From an uncultured Treponema sp. (lineage in GTDB: Bacteria; Spirochaetota; Spirochaetia; Treponematales; Treponemataceae): a stretch of 64,000 nt of DNA. Both the position numbers and the translations under genes were made by a program. The stretch spans positions 868,001-932,000 of the forward strand of contig CAMKEG010000001.1 of NCBI GenBank assembly GCA_946411505.1. Direction: 5' to 3'. Positions 17,073 to 25,562 of the stretch are shown here, in pieces; position 1 is the stretch's first letter, and each line of letters begins with the position of its first letter. The notes under the pieces are model-generated. The model was not told the DNA's origin, ran no database searches, and saw nothing but the letters and a program-made list of their open reading frames with translations.

Positions 17073-17573
17073 ATGAAAAAACACTTTGCATTTACCATTG
17101 TCACGCTGCTTTTGGCGGCAAGCCTTTTCGCGGCGGACGTTTTCGCAAGCCCGGCGGGTTACGGACCGGACTGGCGCGTTGTCGTCAGCATTGACGAGCA
17201 AAAAACTTACGTCTACAAAAGCGGCGAACTAATCCGCGAGATGGTTTGCTCCACCGGCCTGATTGACGGCGACAACGACACGCCGCTTGGCGACTACATC
17301 ATAAACGAAAGCGGCCAAAAGCGCGGAACTTCGTTCTTCTCCAAGCGCTTTGGCGAAGGAGCGCGCTGGTGGGTCGGCTTTATCGGCGGCGTGTATCTTT
17401 TCCATTCCGTTCCGATTGACGCGGCCGGAAACATCATTCCAGAAGAAGCCGAAAAGTTGGGACAGCCCGCGAGCCACGGCTGCGTGCGCCTTAGCATGGA
17501 AGACGCCAAGTGGTTCTACGACACCGTTCCAGACCAAGCAAAACTTCACATCCAAAAAGAAGCGGCAAAATAG
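17073..17573 (+). CDS. L,D-transpeptidase (YkuD domain)
   Basis: A 166-residue exported enzyme. A signal peptide (hydrophobic IVTLLLAASLFAA, residues 9-21) leads to a YkuD domain with the catalytic motif SHGCVRLS, nucleophile C137, and the upstream His in LFHSVP. YkuD enzymes form 3-3 cross-links in peptidoglycan or attach proteins to it, in the periplasm. It is short and has no extra binding domain. The start is fixed by the signal peptide and by the promoter placement 7 nt upstream. It is monocistronic: the CobW gene is 111 nt downstream with its own ribosome site. Confidence 0.92.
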   Translation: MKKHFAFTIVTLLLAASLFAADVFASPAGYGPDWRVVVSIDEQKTYVYKSGELIREMVCSTGLIDGDNDTPLGDYIINESGQKRGTSFFSKRFGEGARWWVGFIGGVYLFHSVPIDAAGNIIPEEAEKLGQPASHGCVRLSMEDAKWFYDTVPDQAKLHIQKEAAK

Positions 17574-17684
17574 CGGCAAGATAAACTAATTCAAGACCAT
17601 AAGGCTTTGTTAGCCGCATAAGCGGCAACATTCGCGCTCGCGACAAAGCTCGCGCGAACAGCCGTACTATTATAGGAGACTAAT

Positions 17685-18923
17685 ATGGCAAAAAAAACAC
17701 CAATCACGCTTTTGGCGGGTTACTTGGGTGCGGGAAAGACCACCCTCCTCAACTACATTTTGAACAACCAAAAAGGCTACAAGGTGGCCGTAATCGTTAA
17801 CGACATCGGCGAGGTCAACGTTGACGCCTCCCTCATTTCAAAGGAAGCCAACATCACCGACAGCTCAAGCTTGGTTCCGCTTACAAACGGCTGCATTTGC
17901 TGCACGCTAAAGACCGACCTTGTCCAGCAAATCGAAGGCTTAATCAAGACTGGAAAATTCGACTACATCTTGATCGAAGCCTCGGGCGTTTGCGAGCCAA
18001 TGCCAATCGCGTCGGCCATCGAGCAAATCGACTCGGGCTACATCGACAACTTGGTCAGCGTCGTGGACGCGATGCGCCTTTCCACAGAGTTTGACGAAGG
18101 AAACGCGCTCCTTAAAAAAGACATGGAAGAAGAGGACATCGAATCGCTCTTGGTCCAGCAAATCGAATTTTGCAACACGCTTGTCATTAACAAAGTCGAT
18201 TTGGTCAACGAGGAACAGCTTAAGAAAATCCGCGCCGTCGTAAAAAAATTGCAGCCCAACGCCAAGGTGATTGAAACGACAAAGTGCGCCGTTGACCTTT
18301 CCCAGATTTTGGGAACCAACGAGTTTGACTTTGAAAAAGTTTACGAAAGCGCGGGCTGGGTCGCCGAGCTTAACAAGGCCGACGCCGAAGGCTACGACGA
18401 GGACGAGGCTCGCGGCCACCATCACCACGACGATGATGATGACGACGACCACGACGAGCATCACCACCACGAGCATGACCATGACCACGAAGGCCACGAG
18501 CATCATCACCACCACCACGAGCACAAGCACGAAGGAGATTCCGGAAGCGACGACGACGAATACGGAATCGGAAGCTTCATCTACTACCGCCGCATTCCCT
18601 TTGACCGCCAAAAGCTTGACAAAGTGGCCAGCGCCTGGCCCAAGAACATCATCCGCTCAAAGGGCATAATGTGGTTTGACGACGAGCCTGACATGATTTA
18701 CGTTTTGGAAACGACCGGCCGCCAAATCGTCGCGGGCATTTCCGGCCAGTGGCTTGCAACCGCTCCCAAGGCCGAGCAGGAAGCGATTCTTGCCCAAGAC
18801 CCGGAGATGAAAAAGAACTGGGACGAAAAGCTTGGCGACCGCATGGTAAAGCTTTGCATCATTGGAACGCATCTGGACAAGGAAGCAATTTCAAAGCAGC
18901 TTGACAGCGCTTTGGCAAACTAA
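17685..18923 (+). CDS. CobW/COG0523 GTPase, putative metallochaperone
   Basis: A 412-residue P-loop GTPase. Walker A is GYLGAGKTT (12-20), the metal-binding CxCC motif is C70-I-C-C73 (NGCICCTL), and NKVD marks guanine specificity. A strongly acidic and His-rich tract occupies about 244-292 and could hold many zinc, nickel or cobalt ions. The CobW C-terminal domain follows (GIMWFDDEPDMIYVLETTGRQ). COG0523 proteins use GTP to load metal, often zinc, into client enzymes. TAGGAG lies upstream of ATG 17685. No Zur-type operator was recognised upstream, so metal regulation is not shown. The precise metal cannot be told from sequence. Confidence 0.9.
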   Translation: MAKKTPITLLAGYLGAGKTTLLNYILNNQKGYKVAVIVNDIGEVNVDASLISKEANITDSSSLVPLTNGCICCTLKTDLVQQIEGLIKTGKFDYILIEASGVCEPMPIASAIEQIDSGYIDNLVSVVDAMRLSTEFDEGNALLKKDMEEEDIESLLVQQIEFCNTLVINKVDLVNEEQLKKIRAVVKKLQPNAKVIETTKCAVDLSQILGTNEFDFEKVYESAGWVAELNKADAEGYDEDEARGHHHHDDDDDDDHDEHHHHEHDHDHEGHEHHHHHHEHKHEGDSGSDDDEYGIGSFIYYRRIPFDRQKLDKVASAWPKNIIRSKGIMWFDDEPDMIYVLETTGRQIVAGISGQWLATAPKAEQEAILAQDPEMKKNWDEKLGDRMVKLCIIGTHLDKEAISKQLDSALAN

Positions 18924-18945
18924 AAACTGTTGCATGACAAAAAAA

Positions 18946-18978
18946 GCGCGGCTTGGTTAAACCAGGCCGCGCTTTTTT
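18946..18978 (+). terminator. Terminator after CobW gene
   Basis: GCGCGGC ... GCCGCGC stem, extended by TTGGTT/AACCAG, followed by six T. A-run on the other side makes it bidirectional. Confidence 0.88.
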
Positions 18979-19001
18979 ATTGAGGCGCCGCAAAAACAAA
19001 G

Positions 19002-19028
19002 ACGCCCGCGAAAACCGCGGGCGTTTTT
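19002..19028. terminator. Second, bidirectional terminator
   Basis: ACGCCCGCG-AAAAC-CGCGGGCGT with T-runs on both strands; it serves the convergent protein kinase operon. Confidence 0.85.
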
Positions 19029-19061
19029 GTTTCGGCAATATCAATCGCGCCTTGACCGTTC

Positions 19062-20660
19062 CTACTTTTTCAAAAACAACTCCGCGCGAATCATGACCGT
19101 GTCTTGGTACCAGTCAATCAAAAGCGAAAATAGCTCGTCCTCGTAGCCGTCAAGGCTGACCTTGAATTTCCAGACGGCGGCGGAATTGAATTTCTCGCGG
19201 GGAACTTCTTCCAGCGCGACCCAGCGGCCGTTGTACAAAATCTGGCATTTGGCGCGGTCCGAAAGGTCCATGCCGTTCTTTCCGTCGCGGGCAGAGACAA
19301 TCAATTTAATCGGCCTGCTTTCGTTGGCTGAAAAATTGATGTCAATCGACTTTTCTTCCCTGGTGACTTCAAAGTTTTCCCACCAAACATAGGAGCCCAC
19401 GGCGACCTTCGCGCGATACATTCCGGGCTTTAAGAAAACAGGCTTTATGTGGTAGGCCTTTAATTTGGAAGCAGGCCGTTCGGCAGTCAAGCCTTTTTTG
19501 TCGGCCGCGCCTTCTACAAAGACGCGCGCCGAGCCTTCCACTTCCTTGATTTCCGTTCCGTTGGTAAAGAAAAGCGCGCGGGCGCTTATGTGGCTTGCGG
19601 GCGCGGAAGTTTGCGGCAATTTTATAGTCATGTTGACGGGCGTGTATATCGAGCGCAAAATGGTGCGGTGCACCCAGCCCTCGGTCCACAAGTACCAGGC
19701 TCCGGCCGCCGCCGCGCCGCACAAGACAAGCGCGACAAAAAAGTCCTTCCACACGTTGCGCTTTTTCTTGTACTCAGCTTCCTTTAATTGGCGCGGACTT
19801 ATGACCATTTTTGCAAGCTCCACGCGAATGGCGTGCGTGTCATAATACTTGAGGTATTTTTTTACGATTTTAATGATTGGCTCAACGCTCTTAAAGCGGC
19901 GTTTTGCTTTTGGCGCCATCATTTTTTTTATCAGCTTGCATATTTCAGGCGGAATGTTTTTGTTGATTTTACGCGGATCGACAAATTTCCCTCGCCGCGC
20001 CTTTTCGTACATTTCCTCCTGCGTTTCCGCAGTGTAGGGCTTTTGGCCGGCGACCATTTCATAAAGCATCACGCCAAGCGCGTAGATGTCCGCGCGCTGG
20101 TCCACGCCGCTAGAGTTTTTGAACTGTTCCGGCGGCATGTAGCTGGGCGTTCCCAAAACCACGCCGTCCTTTGTGGTTCTGTCGTCGGAATCGTCGCTCG
20201 CGATTCCAAAGTCGGTAAGCTTAATTTCGCCTCTGCGGGAAATCAAAAGGTTTCCGGGCTTTATGTCGCGGTGGACGACATTCTTTTTGTGCGCGAACCT
20301 AAGGCCGTAAAGCGAGTCCTGCATTATCAACATCGCAACTTGAGGAGAAAGGGAGCCTTGCTTTTTAATCAGCTTGTCAAGCGAAAGGCCTTCGACAAAC
20401 TCTTCGACAATGTAGCGGTAGCCGCCCTCCGTAAAATAGTCGAACAAGTGCACGATGTAAGGGCTTTGCATTTCCAAAAGAATTTTGGCTTCCTTTAGAA
20501 AGCGTTCCTTGGCAACATTGTTTCCGCGAATCGTAAGCTTCTTGATTATGACGGGCCGCTTTAGCTCCGGGTGCATGGACTTGTAAATCGCGCCCATTCC
20601 GCCTTGCGCTATCTGCCCTTGGATTTTGTACTTTCCAATCATGTCGGGGGTGTCGCTCAT
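19062..20660 (-). CDS. PASTA-less membrane Ser/Thr protein kinase
   Basis: A 532-residue bacterial Hanks-type kinase. The N-terminal catalytic domain has a Gly-rich loop (AQGGMGAIY), the catalytic Lys around 40, H130-R131-D132 with KPGNLL, and D150-F-G; the activation segment is DDRTTKDGVVLGTPSYMPPEQF. All catalytic residues are intact. One membrane helix near 312-328 separates a roughly 190-residue extracytoplasmic domain, predicted beta-rich, that is not PASTA. It phosphorylates Ser/Thr of cytoplasmic proteins in response to an outside cue (inference). AAGGAG precedes ATG 20660. It is the last gene of the operon FHA - phosphatase - kinase, which supplies reader, eraser and writer. Confidence 0.92.
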   Translation of the reverse strand: MSDTPDMIGKYKIQGQIAQGGMGAIYKSMHPELKRPVIIKKLTIRGNNVAKERFLKEAKILLEMQSPYIVHLFDYFTEGGYRYIVEEFVEGLSLDKLIKKQGSLSPQVAMLIMQDSLYGLRFAHKKNVVHRDIKPGNLLISRRGEIKLTDFGIASDDSDDRTTKDGVVLGTPSYMPPEQFKNSSGVDQRADIYALGVMLYEMVAGQKPYTAETQEEMYEKARRGKFVDPRKINKNIPPEICKLIKKMMAPKAKRRFKSVEPIIKIVKKYLKYYDTHAIRVELAKMVISPRQLKEAEYKKKRNVWKDFFVALVLCGAAAAGAWYLWTEGWVHRTILRSIYTPVNMTIKLPQTSAPASHISARALFFTNGTEIKEVEGSARVFVEGAADKKGLTAERPASKLKAYHIKPVFLKPGMYRAKVAVGSYVWWENFEVTREEKSIDINFSANESRPIKLIVSARDGKNGMDLSDRAKCQILYNGRWVALEEVPREKFNSAAVWKFKVSLDGYEDELFSLLIDWYQDTVMIRAELFLKK

Positions 20661-20672
20661 ATAAAACTCCTT

Positions 20673-21740
20673 TTATTTTTCTATTTCTACGCTGACAATG
20701 TCATTTTTTGGGTCAAAAGTTTTGTCGGGCATCACAAGCGCGACATTCTGCAGCTCGGGGTTGTGAATCTGAACGTAAAGGCCGCCCTGCCGCAAAAGAT
20801 AATTTTCCGGAACGGGACGGTGGCCGCCAATCGCGCGCGCCTCGACTCCCTTGGGCGGCTTGCAAAGCGCGGTCAAAATTTTATCGACGCTTCCTACGCG
20901 CGCCTCGTCGTTGGCCGTCCATGTAAGGCCGTAAACGGTCCCTTCGTCCAACAAGGCGCAAACCAATTCGTCCCGGCCGTAAAAATCAAGCGGCTCGGCG
21001 TGGCTTGCAAAAAAATTGCCGGCGCAGGCGCAAAGCGGAAGCGCCTTTTCAAATTCGTATACGGCCCGCAAGATTTCTTCGCCGTAAAGCAAGCGCATGA
21101 ATTCCAAAACCATTCTTCCTTCATACGCAAATTTTCTAAACGGAAAATTTCCCTCGCCGCGCTCGTTGGTTATGTTTTCGTGGTTGCCTTTAAGGCAGTG
21201 AAAATTTTCCGGCCATAAAAATTTCGCTTGCATCACGGCCATGAGCGCCGCCAGCCCTTCGCGCATTTCCTCGCGCATGAAGGCGCTGTCATAAACGCCG
21301 CCCTCAAAGGCCTTGTAAGCCTTAAGCCAACGCTCCTTGGCGCGGCCCTCGGCGTGCAAAATGTCTCCGACGCATATGACGCGGATTTTTTTTTCCTCAA
21401 GCGCGTCAATCACTTTGGCGCCCTTGGCTCCGTCCCAACCCGCAAAAACTGGCGCGATTTCTTTTAAGTCCAAATTTAAAATGTTGTAAATAAAGTCGGG
21501 CCGCGCGTGAATGTCGGGAACAATTATCGTCGGAATCGCGCCGTCCTTTCCGTCCAAAGCGCGAAAATCCAAAAGGCCGCCAGGAATGTCGGCGCCCGGA
21601 ATTTTTTCCCGATAAGAGGAAGCTTCCGACAAAAGGCAAAAGAGCGCCTTTTTTGCCGTATCCAAAATTTTCTTTTTTGACGGCAAACGCTCATGCTTTG
21701 AGAGAACAAAAAATTCGTTAAGGACTTTTGACCGGTTCAC
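20673..21740 (-). CDS. Calcineurin-like (PPP-type) metallophosphoesterase
   Basis: A 355-residue phosphoesterase with the metal-binding motifs in order: PDIHARPDF (D-x-H) near 100, GDILHAE (GD) near 128, and GNHENIT (GNHE) near 190, followed by later His residues (SHAEPLD, GGHRPV). This is the PPP fold and suggests a protein phosphatase. Start is GTG 21740, four bases past the FHA gene stop; the kinase gene starts 13 nt downstream. Its place between an FHA protein and a Ser/Thr kinase supports reversal of the kinase's phosphorylation. A role on a nucleotide such as Ap4A is the alternative. Confidence 0.82.
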   Translation of the reverse strand: MNRSKVLNEFFVLSKHERLPSKKKILDTAKKALFCLLSEASSYREKIPGADIPGGLLDFRALDGKDGAIPTIIVPDIHARPDFIYNILNLDLKEIAPVFAGWDGAKGAKVIDALEEKKIRVICVGDILHAEGRAKERWLKAYKAFEGGVYDSAFMREEMREGLAALMAVMQAKFLWPENFHCLKGNHENITNERGEGNFPFRKFAYEGRMVLEFMRLLYGEEILRAVYEFEKALPLCACAGNFFASHAEPLDFYGRDELVCALLDEGTVYGLTWTANDEARVGSVDKILTALCKPPKGVEARAIGGHRPVPENYLLRQGGLYVQIHNPELQNVALVMPDKTFDPKNDIVSVEIEK

Positions 21741-21743
21741 GGC

Positions 21744-22088
21744 TCAACCGAAAACCAAATTGGCCGAGCCAATCGTGATTTTGTCGCCGCGGCCAAGCTT
21801 TACGTACTTGTCCGCCGGAATGCGCTTTCCGTTCAGCAAAGTTCCGTTGGTGGAATTTTCGTCCTTAAGGTAATAGTCGTCCTTGATTTTTTGAATCAGC
21901 GCGTGGTGGCGGCTGGCCAACTTGTTTTCAATGACGACGCTGTTGTCAGTGTCGCGGCCCAAAGTGATTTTTGCCACCAACTTGATTTTTTGCTTGTTGA
22001 ACATCAAGTAAGAAACCGCGTTGGGATCTGAAATCGCCTGAATGTGCTCGCCTACCGGAGAGCTTTCCATAATTGTTGAATCGTCCAT
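21744..22088 (-). CDS. FHA-domain phosphothreonine reader
   Basis: A 114-residue protein that is mostly one FHA domain (about 35-114): LGRDTDNSVVI, SRHHALI, and ENSTNGTLLNG, holding the phosphothreonine-contacting Arg, Ser, His and Asn. The N-terminal tail carries DDSTIMESSP, with a Thr that could be phosphorylated, as in GarA/OdhI, where the tail binds the FHA domain and switches it off. The promoter is TTGATA-N17-TATAAT (22118-22123, 22095-22100), and ATG 22088 lies 6 nt after it, without a ribosome site. First gene of the kinase operon. Confidence 0.9.
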   Translation of the reverse strand: MDDSTIMESSPVGEHIQAISDPNAVSYLMFNKQKIKLVAKITLGRDTDNSVVIENKLASRHHALIQKIKDDYYLKDENSTNGTLLNGKRIPADKYVKLGRGDKITIGSANLVFG

Positions 22089-22094
22089 ACATTT

Positions 22095-22138
22095 ATTATA
22101 AACCCAAATTTGATTTTTATCAAATTATTTTGTATAAT
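22095..22138. promoter_or_regulatory. Overlapping divergent promoters (FHA operon and sugar kinase)
   Basis: Leftward: TTGATA (22118-22123) and TATAAT (22095-22100). Rightward: TTGATT (22110-22115) and TATAAT (22133-22138). Both have 17-bp spacers and the two footprints overlap, so polymerases must compete. Both start codons lie 6 nt after the -10 box. Confidence 0.8.
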
Positions 22139-22144
22139 GAAAAA

Positions 22145-23038
22145 ATGCAAACTTTAGTAATCGGTTCAACTTGCGTTGACATCATAATTAGAGTTCCGTC
22201 CTTTCCAAAACCAGGGCAAGACGTGAACACTGACGGCGCCAAATGGTCTTTGGGCGGAACGGCTTTCAATGTGGCCAAGGCCTTGCAAAAAGCCAAAAGT
22301 CCTTTTGTCCTATGCTCGCCGGTTGGTACAGGCGTATACGCAAATTTTGTCGAGACGGAACTGGAGCGCGCGAAGATTCCCCTTTTCGCTAAAATAAAGA
22401 GCCAGGAAAACGGCGCCTGCTGGTGCTTGGTCAACGCCAAGAACGAGCACGCCTTTATTTGCGCGCACAAGGCCGAATATATTTTTGAAGAAAAGTTTTA
22501 CAAAAAAATAAATTTCAAGGACGTCGACTCCGTATACTTTTGCGGCTTGGAAATGGAAGAAAAGACTTCCGAGGCGGAAATCGACTTTTTGGCGCGCAAA
22601 AAGGAAGAGGCTAAAAAAGAGGGCCGCGAGCTGAAAATATTTTTTGACCCAAGCGCCCGCGTCATGAAAATAAAAAAAACTTTGCTTAAAAAAATCTGGC
22701 GTCTAAACCCGATTTTGCATTTAAACCAAAAAGAGGCGTTCGACATCACCGGCCTTGACAGTGTTCCCAAAGCCGCGGCCGCGCTTTGCCAAATCACCAA
22801 AAACGACGTGATTATGACAACCGGCAAAAACGGCTCCTACATTTTTGAGCGCGAAACAGGCAAAGGGCAAAAAATTCCAGGCGTAAAGGCCAATGTGGTC
22901 AACACAATCGGCTGCGGCGACGCTCACCTAGGAATTTGCGTGGCCCGCGTTAAGGCCGGCGACAGCCTTGCCGACGCGGTGATGGCGGCCAATAGGTACG
23001 CGGCCAAGGTAGCGGAAACGGAAGCGGCGTCCTTGTAA
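22145..23038 (+). CDS. PfkB/ribokinase-family sugar kinase
   Basis: A 297-residue carbohydrate kinase that transfers phosphate from ATP to a sugar or nucleoside. The N-terminal GSTCVDIIIRVP and SLGGTAFNVAKAL form the PfkB signature 1 region; NTIGCGDAHLGICVA near residues 257-271 is signature 2, with the GxGD catalytic Asp. The usual GAGD is GCGD here, and Phe after it is His, which may alter substrate choice. ATG 22145 is chosen by the promoter 6 nt upstream; a longer frame from 22073 crosses the divergent promoter. Substrate unknown. Confidence 0.88.
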   Translation: MQTLVIGSTCVDIIIRVPSFPKPGQDVNTDGAKWSLGGTAFNVAKALQKAKSPFVLCSPVGTGVYANFVETELERAKIPLFAKIKSQENGACWCLVNAKNEHAFICAHKAEYIFEEKFYKKINFKDVDSVYFCGLEMEEKTSEAEIDFLARKKEEAKKEGRELKIFFDPSARVMKIKKTLLKKIWRLNPILHLNQKEAFDITGLDSVPKAAAALCQITKNDVIMTTGKNGSYIFERETGKGQKIPGVKANVVNTIGCGDAHLGICVARVKAGDSLADAVMAANRYAAKVAETEAASL

Positions 23039-23055
23039 AAACGCGCGGACTGGGC

Positions 23056-24162
23056 TCACGATTTTTTTTCGACAATGTTTTTTGCGGCGACGTCAAACAA
23101 GCGCTGCGTCAACTGAAGCATGACGTCGCGCGTCTCCTTGTCCAACTCGCTTGCGGCCTTGACGATGGCCAACGACTGCCGCGCCCAGTTTTTTTCAAGC
23201 TCGCTGTTGGTCGTCGCTCCGCCCGCAGTTATCACCTTGAACAAGGTCTCGACGACAAGGCTGCGCTTTTCCCGCGAGACGCCCTCAAGCCACTCGTTGA
23301 AAGTCTTGTAAAAAATCTCCGAGGTCTTGTCAAAGCCGTCCAAGACCTTGAACGAGCGCGGCGACACAAGCCAAGAAAAGGGCTCGTGCTGCATAAGGCC
23401 CTGCGCTCCGCTGTCGACGACAGTGTAGCTGCCCGCGCGCCTAAAAAGCATTCCGACAATCGAAAGCTTTGGATAATAAGAATGCAAGAGCGGAAGAATT
23501 TCTTTTAGCCGCTCGTCCTCGATTATTTCCTGCCTAAAGCCCGGCCCGTCAAAATTATAAACGCGCTCGATTCTTTTCTTTATTTTTTTGGGAACAAAGG
23601 CGCTGGAATAGACGGCGAGGTTTCCGCCCTTTGAATGTCCGCCGACCAAAATTTTTCCGCGCGTGTTTTTGGCGGCGCGCTCCAAGTATTCAAGCGCGTC
23701 CCGCTGGGCCGGAACGACTTCCTCAATCGCAAGGTTGAAGTCCTCCTTCCAGCCTACGATTGTGTCGTCAGTTCCCCTGAAGGCGACAAAGGGCTTTGAG
23801 CTTAAAGCGCCTTCAAAAAAAGTCAGCGCGGAAAATTGTTCCTCCGTCTCCACGTCAATCTTGCTGACGTAGCCGGAAACGTAAAGCTTTCCGAAGCGCT
23901 CCGAAGAAGCGCAAAGCTCCAAAAGCCTTACCGTCTCCCTGGAAATCAGAGCGCCCAAATCGCAGCGCTTTTCAAAGTTCGCGTCCGACTTAAAGGCGGT
24001 CCACAAATTTGCCAAAGAAATTTTTTTTCCAAATTCCGAAGGAATCAATCCGTCAAAATTCAAATACGAAAGCTGGCATAAAATCAAGGAGTCAACGTCG
24101 CAAAACCCGCTCTTTGAAAAAGACAAGTCTCCGCGCCATTCCACATAATCAGCTAAATCCAT
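23056..24162 (-). CDS. DUF2974 / Mbeg1-like alpha/beta hydrolase
   Basis: A 368-residue protein with a lipase-like alpha/beta fold. AFRGTDDTIVGWKEDF (near 150) is the oxyanion region, and GGHSKGGNLAVYSS contains the nucleophile Ser in GxSxG (near 195). An acid and His are expected further on. This matches the DUF2974 family of predicted lipases or esterases. No signal peptide is visible, so it is cytoplasmic. It starts shortly after the GH13-like gene stop (12 nt) and is likely the last gene of the GH5 - GH13 - lipase operon. The substrate is not known. Confidence 0.82.
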   Translation of the reverse strand: MDLADYVEWRGDLSFSKSGFCDVDSLILCQLSYLNFDGLIPSEFGKKISLANLWTAFKSDANFEKRCDLGALISRETVRLLELCASSERFGKLYVSGYVSKIDVETEEQFSALTFFEGALSSKPFVAFRGTDDTIVGWKEDFNLAIEEVVPAQRDALEYLERAAKNTRGKILVGGHSKGGNLAVYSSAFVPKKIKKRIERVYNFDGPGFRQEIIEDERLKEILPLLHSYYPKLSIVGMLFRRAGSYTVVDSGAQGLMQHEPFSWLVSPRSFKVLDGFDKTSEIFYKTFNEWLEGVSREKRSLVVETLFKVITAGGATTNSELEKNWARQSLAIVKAASELDKETRDVMLQLTQRLFDVAAKNIVEKKS

Positions 24163-24174
24163 CTAGGCCTCAAA

Positions 24175-25560
24175 TTATTTTTTTCTCAAGAACATGACGC
24201 TCAAAGGCGGCAGATAAAAGTCGCCGTCGTAATGACATTCGTTTCCAGAAATCAAGTCGTCAAAATCTCCGTAAATGCCTTCAAAGGCCGCGAAGCCTTT
24301 TCCGCGCTTTATCGGAACCTTGTAGTCGTACTCGCTTATGTTCAAGGCGACAACAATTTTGTCTCCGCACGATTCCCTTTCAAAAACCAACTGCTCCTTG
24401 GCTTGGAAAATTTGCTTGTAGCTTCCAAAGCGCAAGGCCGGAGAATTTTTTCTTGCGACAAAAGCCTTTTGAATCACGTCCGTCAATTCGTTCCATTCCG
24501 GCTTTTCAAACGAGGGCCTCAACGCCCAATGGTTTTCTCCGAGAACGCCCTCCACTCCCCACTCGCTTCCGTAATACACGCACGGAAAGCCGGGCAAGGC
24601 CGGCAAAAGGCTCCAGCCCAAGGGAACGAGCCGCTTGTCGTCCATGGCGCTGGCGAAGCGGGAAAAATTATGGTTGTCCAAAAAATTCATCACGGGAATG
24701 TTTTTGTAAACCCCGTCAGGGCCAAACTGCCTGTTCAAAGTGTAGGCGATTTCATAAATGTTTTTTTTGTTAAAGCCGGCGCGGACGGCGCGGCACAATT
24801 CCTGGTTGGTGGACGTTTGCGCCTGCGTCGAGGAAACGTATTTTCCGCAGTCAATGCCGTCGAACATTTCCGCAATCAAGGCGATGCTTCCGCCAAGGCC
24901 CGCTCCCATTTCGGAACAAAAAGACCTCACCCGCTCCACAAATTTTTGCGGAAGGAATTCAATCAAGCAAATATGCAGGCCGTCAAAGCGGTAAAGGTCT
25001 TCCCACTTTCTAAGCGCGCCAAAAATATGGTCGACGACCTCTTCGTTTTCCAAATTTAATTCCGGAAAATCCCAGTTGCCGCCCCAAGCCTTGTAATAAA
25101 AGCCGTCGTTGCAGGGCGTGTTTTTGTTGAAGTCGATTCCTTTGAACCAATTTATGAACGGAGAATTTTGCATGTTGTTCCTGACGTCCCTAAAGGCCCA
25201 AAAGCCGCGGCCAACATGATTGAAAAGCGCGTCCAACACGATGCGAAAACCGTTTTCATGCAAGGCGGCGCAAAGCTCGGCAAAATCCTCGTTGCTTCCC
25301 AAGCGGCTGTCAAGGGTGTAAAAGTCTCTGGTGTTGTAGCCGTGCGTGTCGCTTTGCAGGATTGGATTGAAAAAAATCGAGTTGAAGCCAAGCTTTTTCA
25401 AATGGTCTATCCAGCCCAAGATTCTGTCTATGCGGCGGACAGGCCTGGTGGCCGCGTTCCATGTGTTTGACCAGTCCCACGAATTTTCGCGGGGAGCGCC
25501 GCAAAGCCCAAGAGGAAAAAACTGATACATCGAGCAACCGTCAAACCAGCTTACGTTCAT
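24175..25560 (-). CDS. GH13 alpha-amylase-family protein with degenerate active site
   Basis: A 461-residue protein with the GH13 barrel layout and no signal peptide. Region I is normal (LDALFNHVG). Region II reads DGLHICLIEF where active enzymes have DGxRxDxxxE: the Arg is H196 and the nucleophile Asp is C198. Region III keeps Glu (E231 in LIAEMFD). Region IV reads LDNHN, so the transition-state Asp is N298. Codons were read directly and are unambiguous. With two of three catalytic acids lost, normal glycoside hydrolysis is not expected; a binding or regulatory role is likely, or a changed chemistry. ATG 25560 lies 2 nt after the GH5 gene stop; a GTG at 25566 overlaps that stop. Confidence 0.85.
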   Translation of the reverse strand: MNVSWFDGCSMYQFFPLGLCGAPRENSWDWSNTWNAATRPVRRIDRILGWIDHLKKLGFNSIFFNPILQSDTHGYNTRDFYTLDSRLGSNEDFAELCAALHENGFRIVLDALFNHVGRGFWAFRDVRNNMQNSPFINWFKGIDFNKNTPCNDGFYYKAWGGNWDFPELNLENEEVVDHIFGALRKWEDLYRFDGLHICLIEFLPQKFVERVRSFCSEMGAGLGGSIALIAEMFDGIDCGKYVSSTQAQTSTNQELCRAVRAGFNKKNIYEIAYTLNRQFGPDGVYKNIPVMNFLDNHNFSRFASAMDDKRLVPLGWSLLPALPGFPCVYYGSEWGVEGVLGENHWALRPSFEKPEWNELTDVIQKAFVARKNSPALRFGSYKQIFQAKEQLVFERESCGDKIVVALNISEYDYKVPIKRGKGFAAFEGIYGDFDDLISGNECHYDGDFYLPPLSVMFLRKK

Positions 25561-25562
25561 TT

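Noticed and set aside
17940..18611. Open frame of 223 codons opposite the CobW gene
   Set aside because: Val-rich mirror of the His/Asp tract; a composition artefact of the opposite strand.
20695..20705. Additional TGACA/TGTCA operator
   Set aside because: TGACAATGTCA lies inside the phosphatase gene, has a 1-nt spacer rather than 5, and no -10 box.
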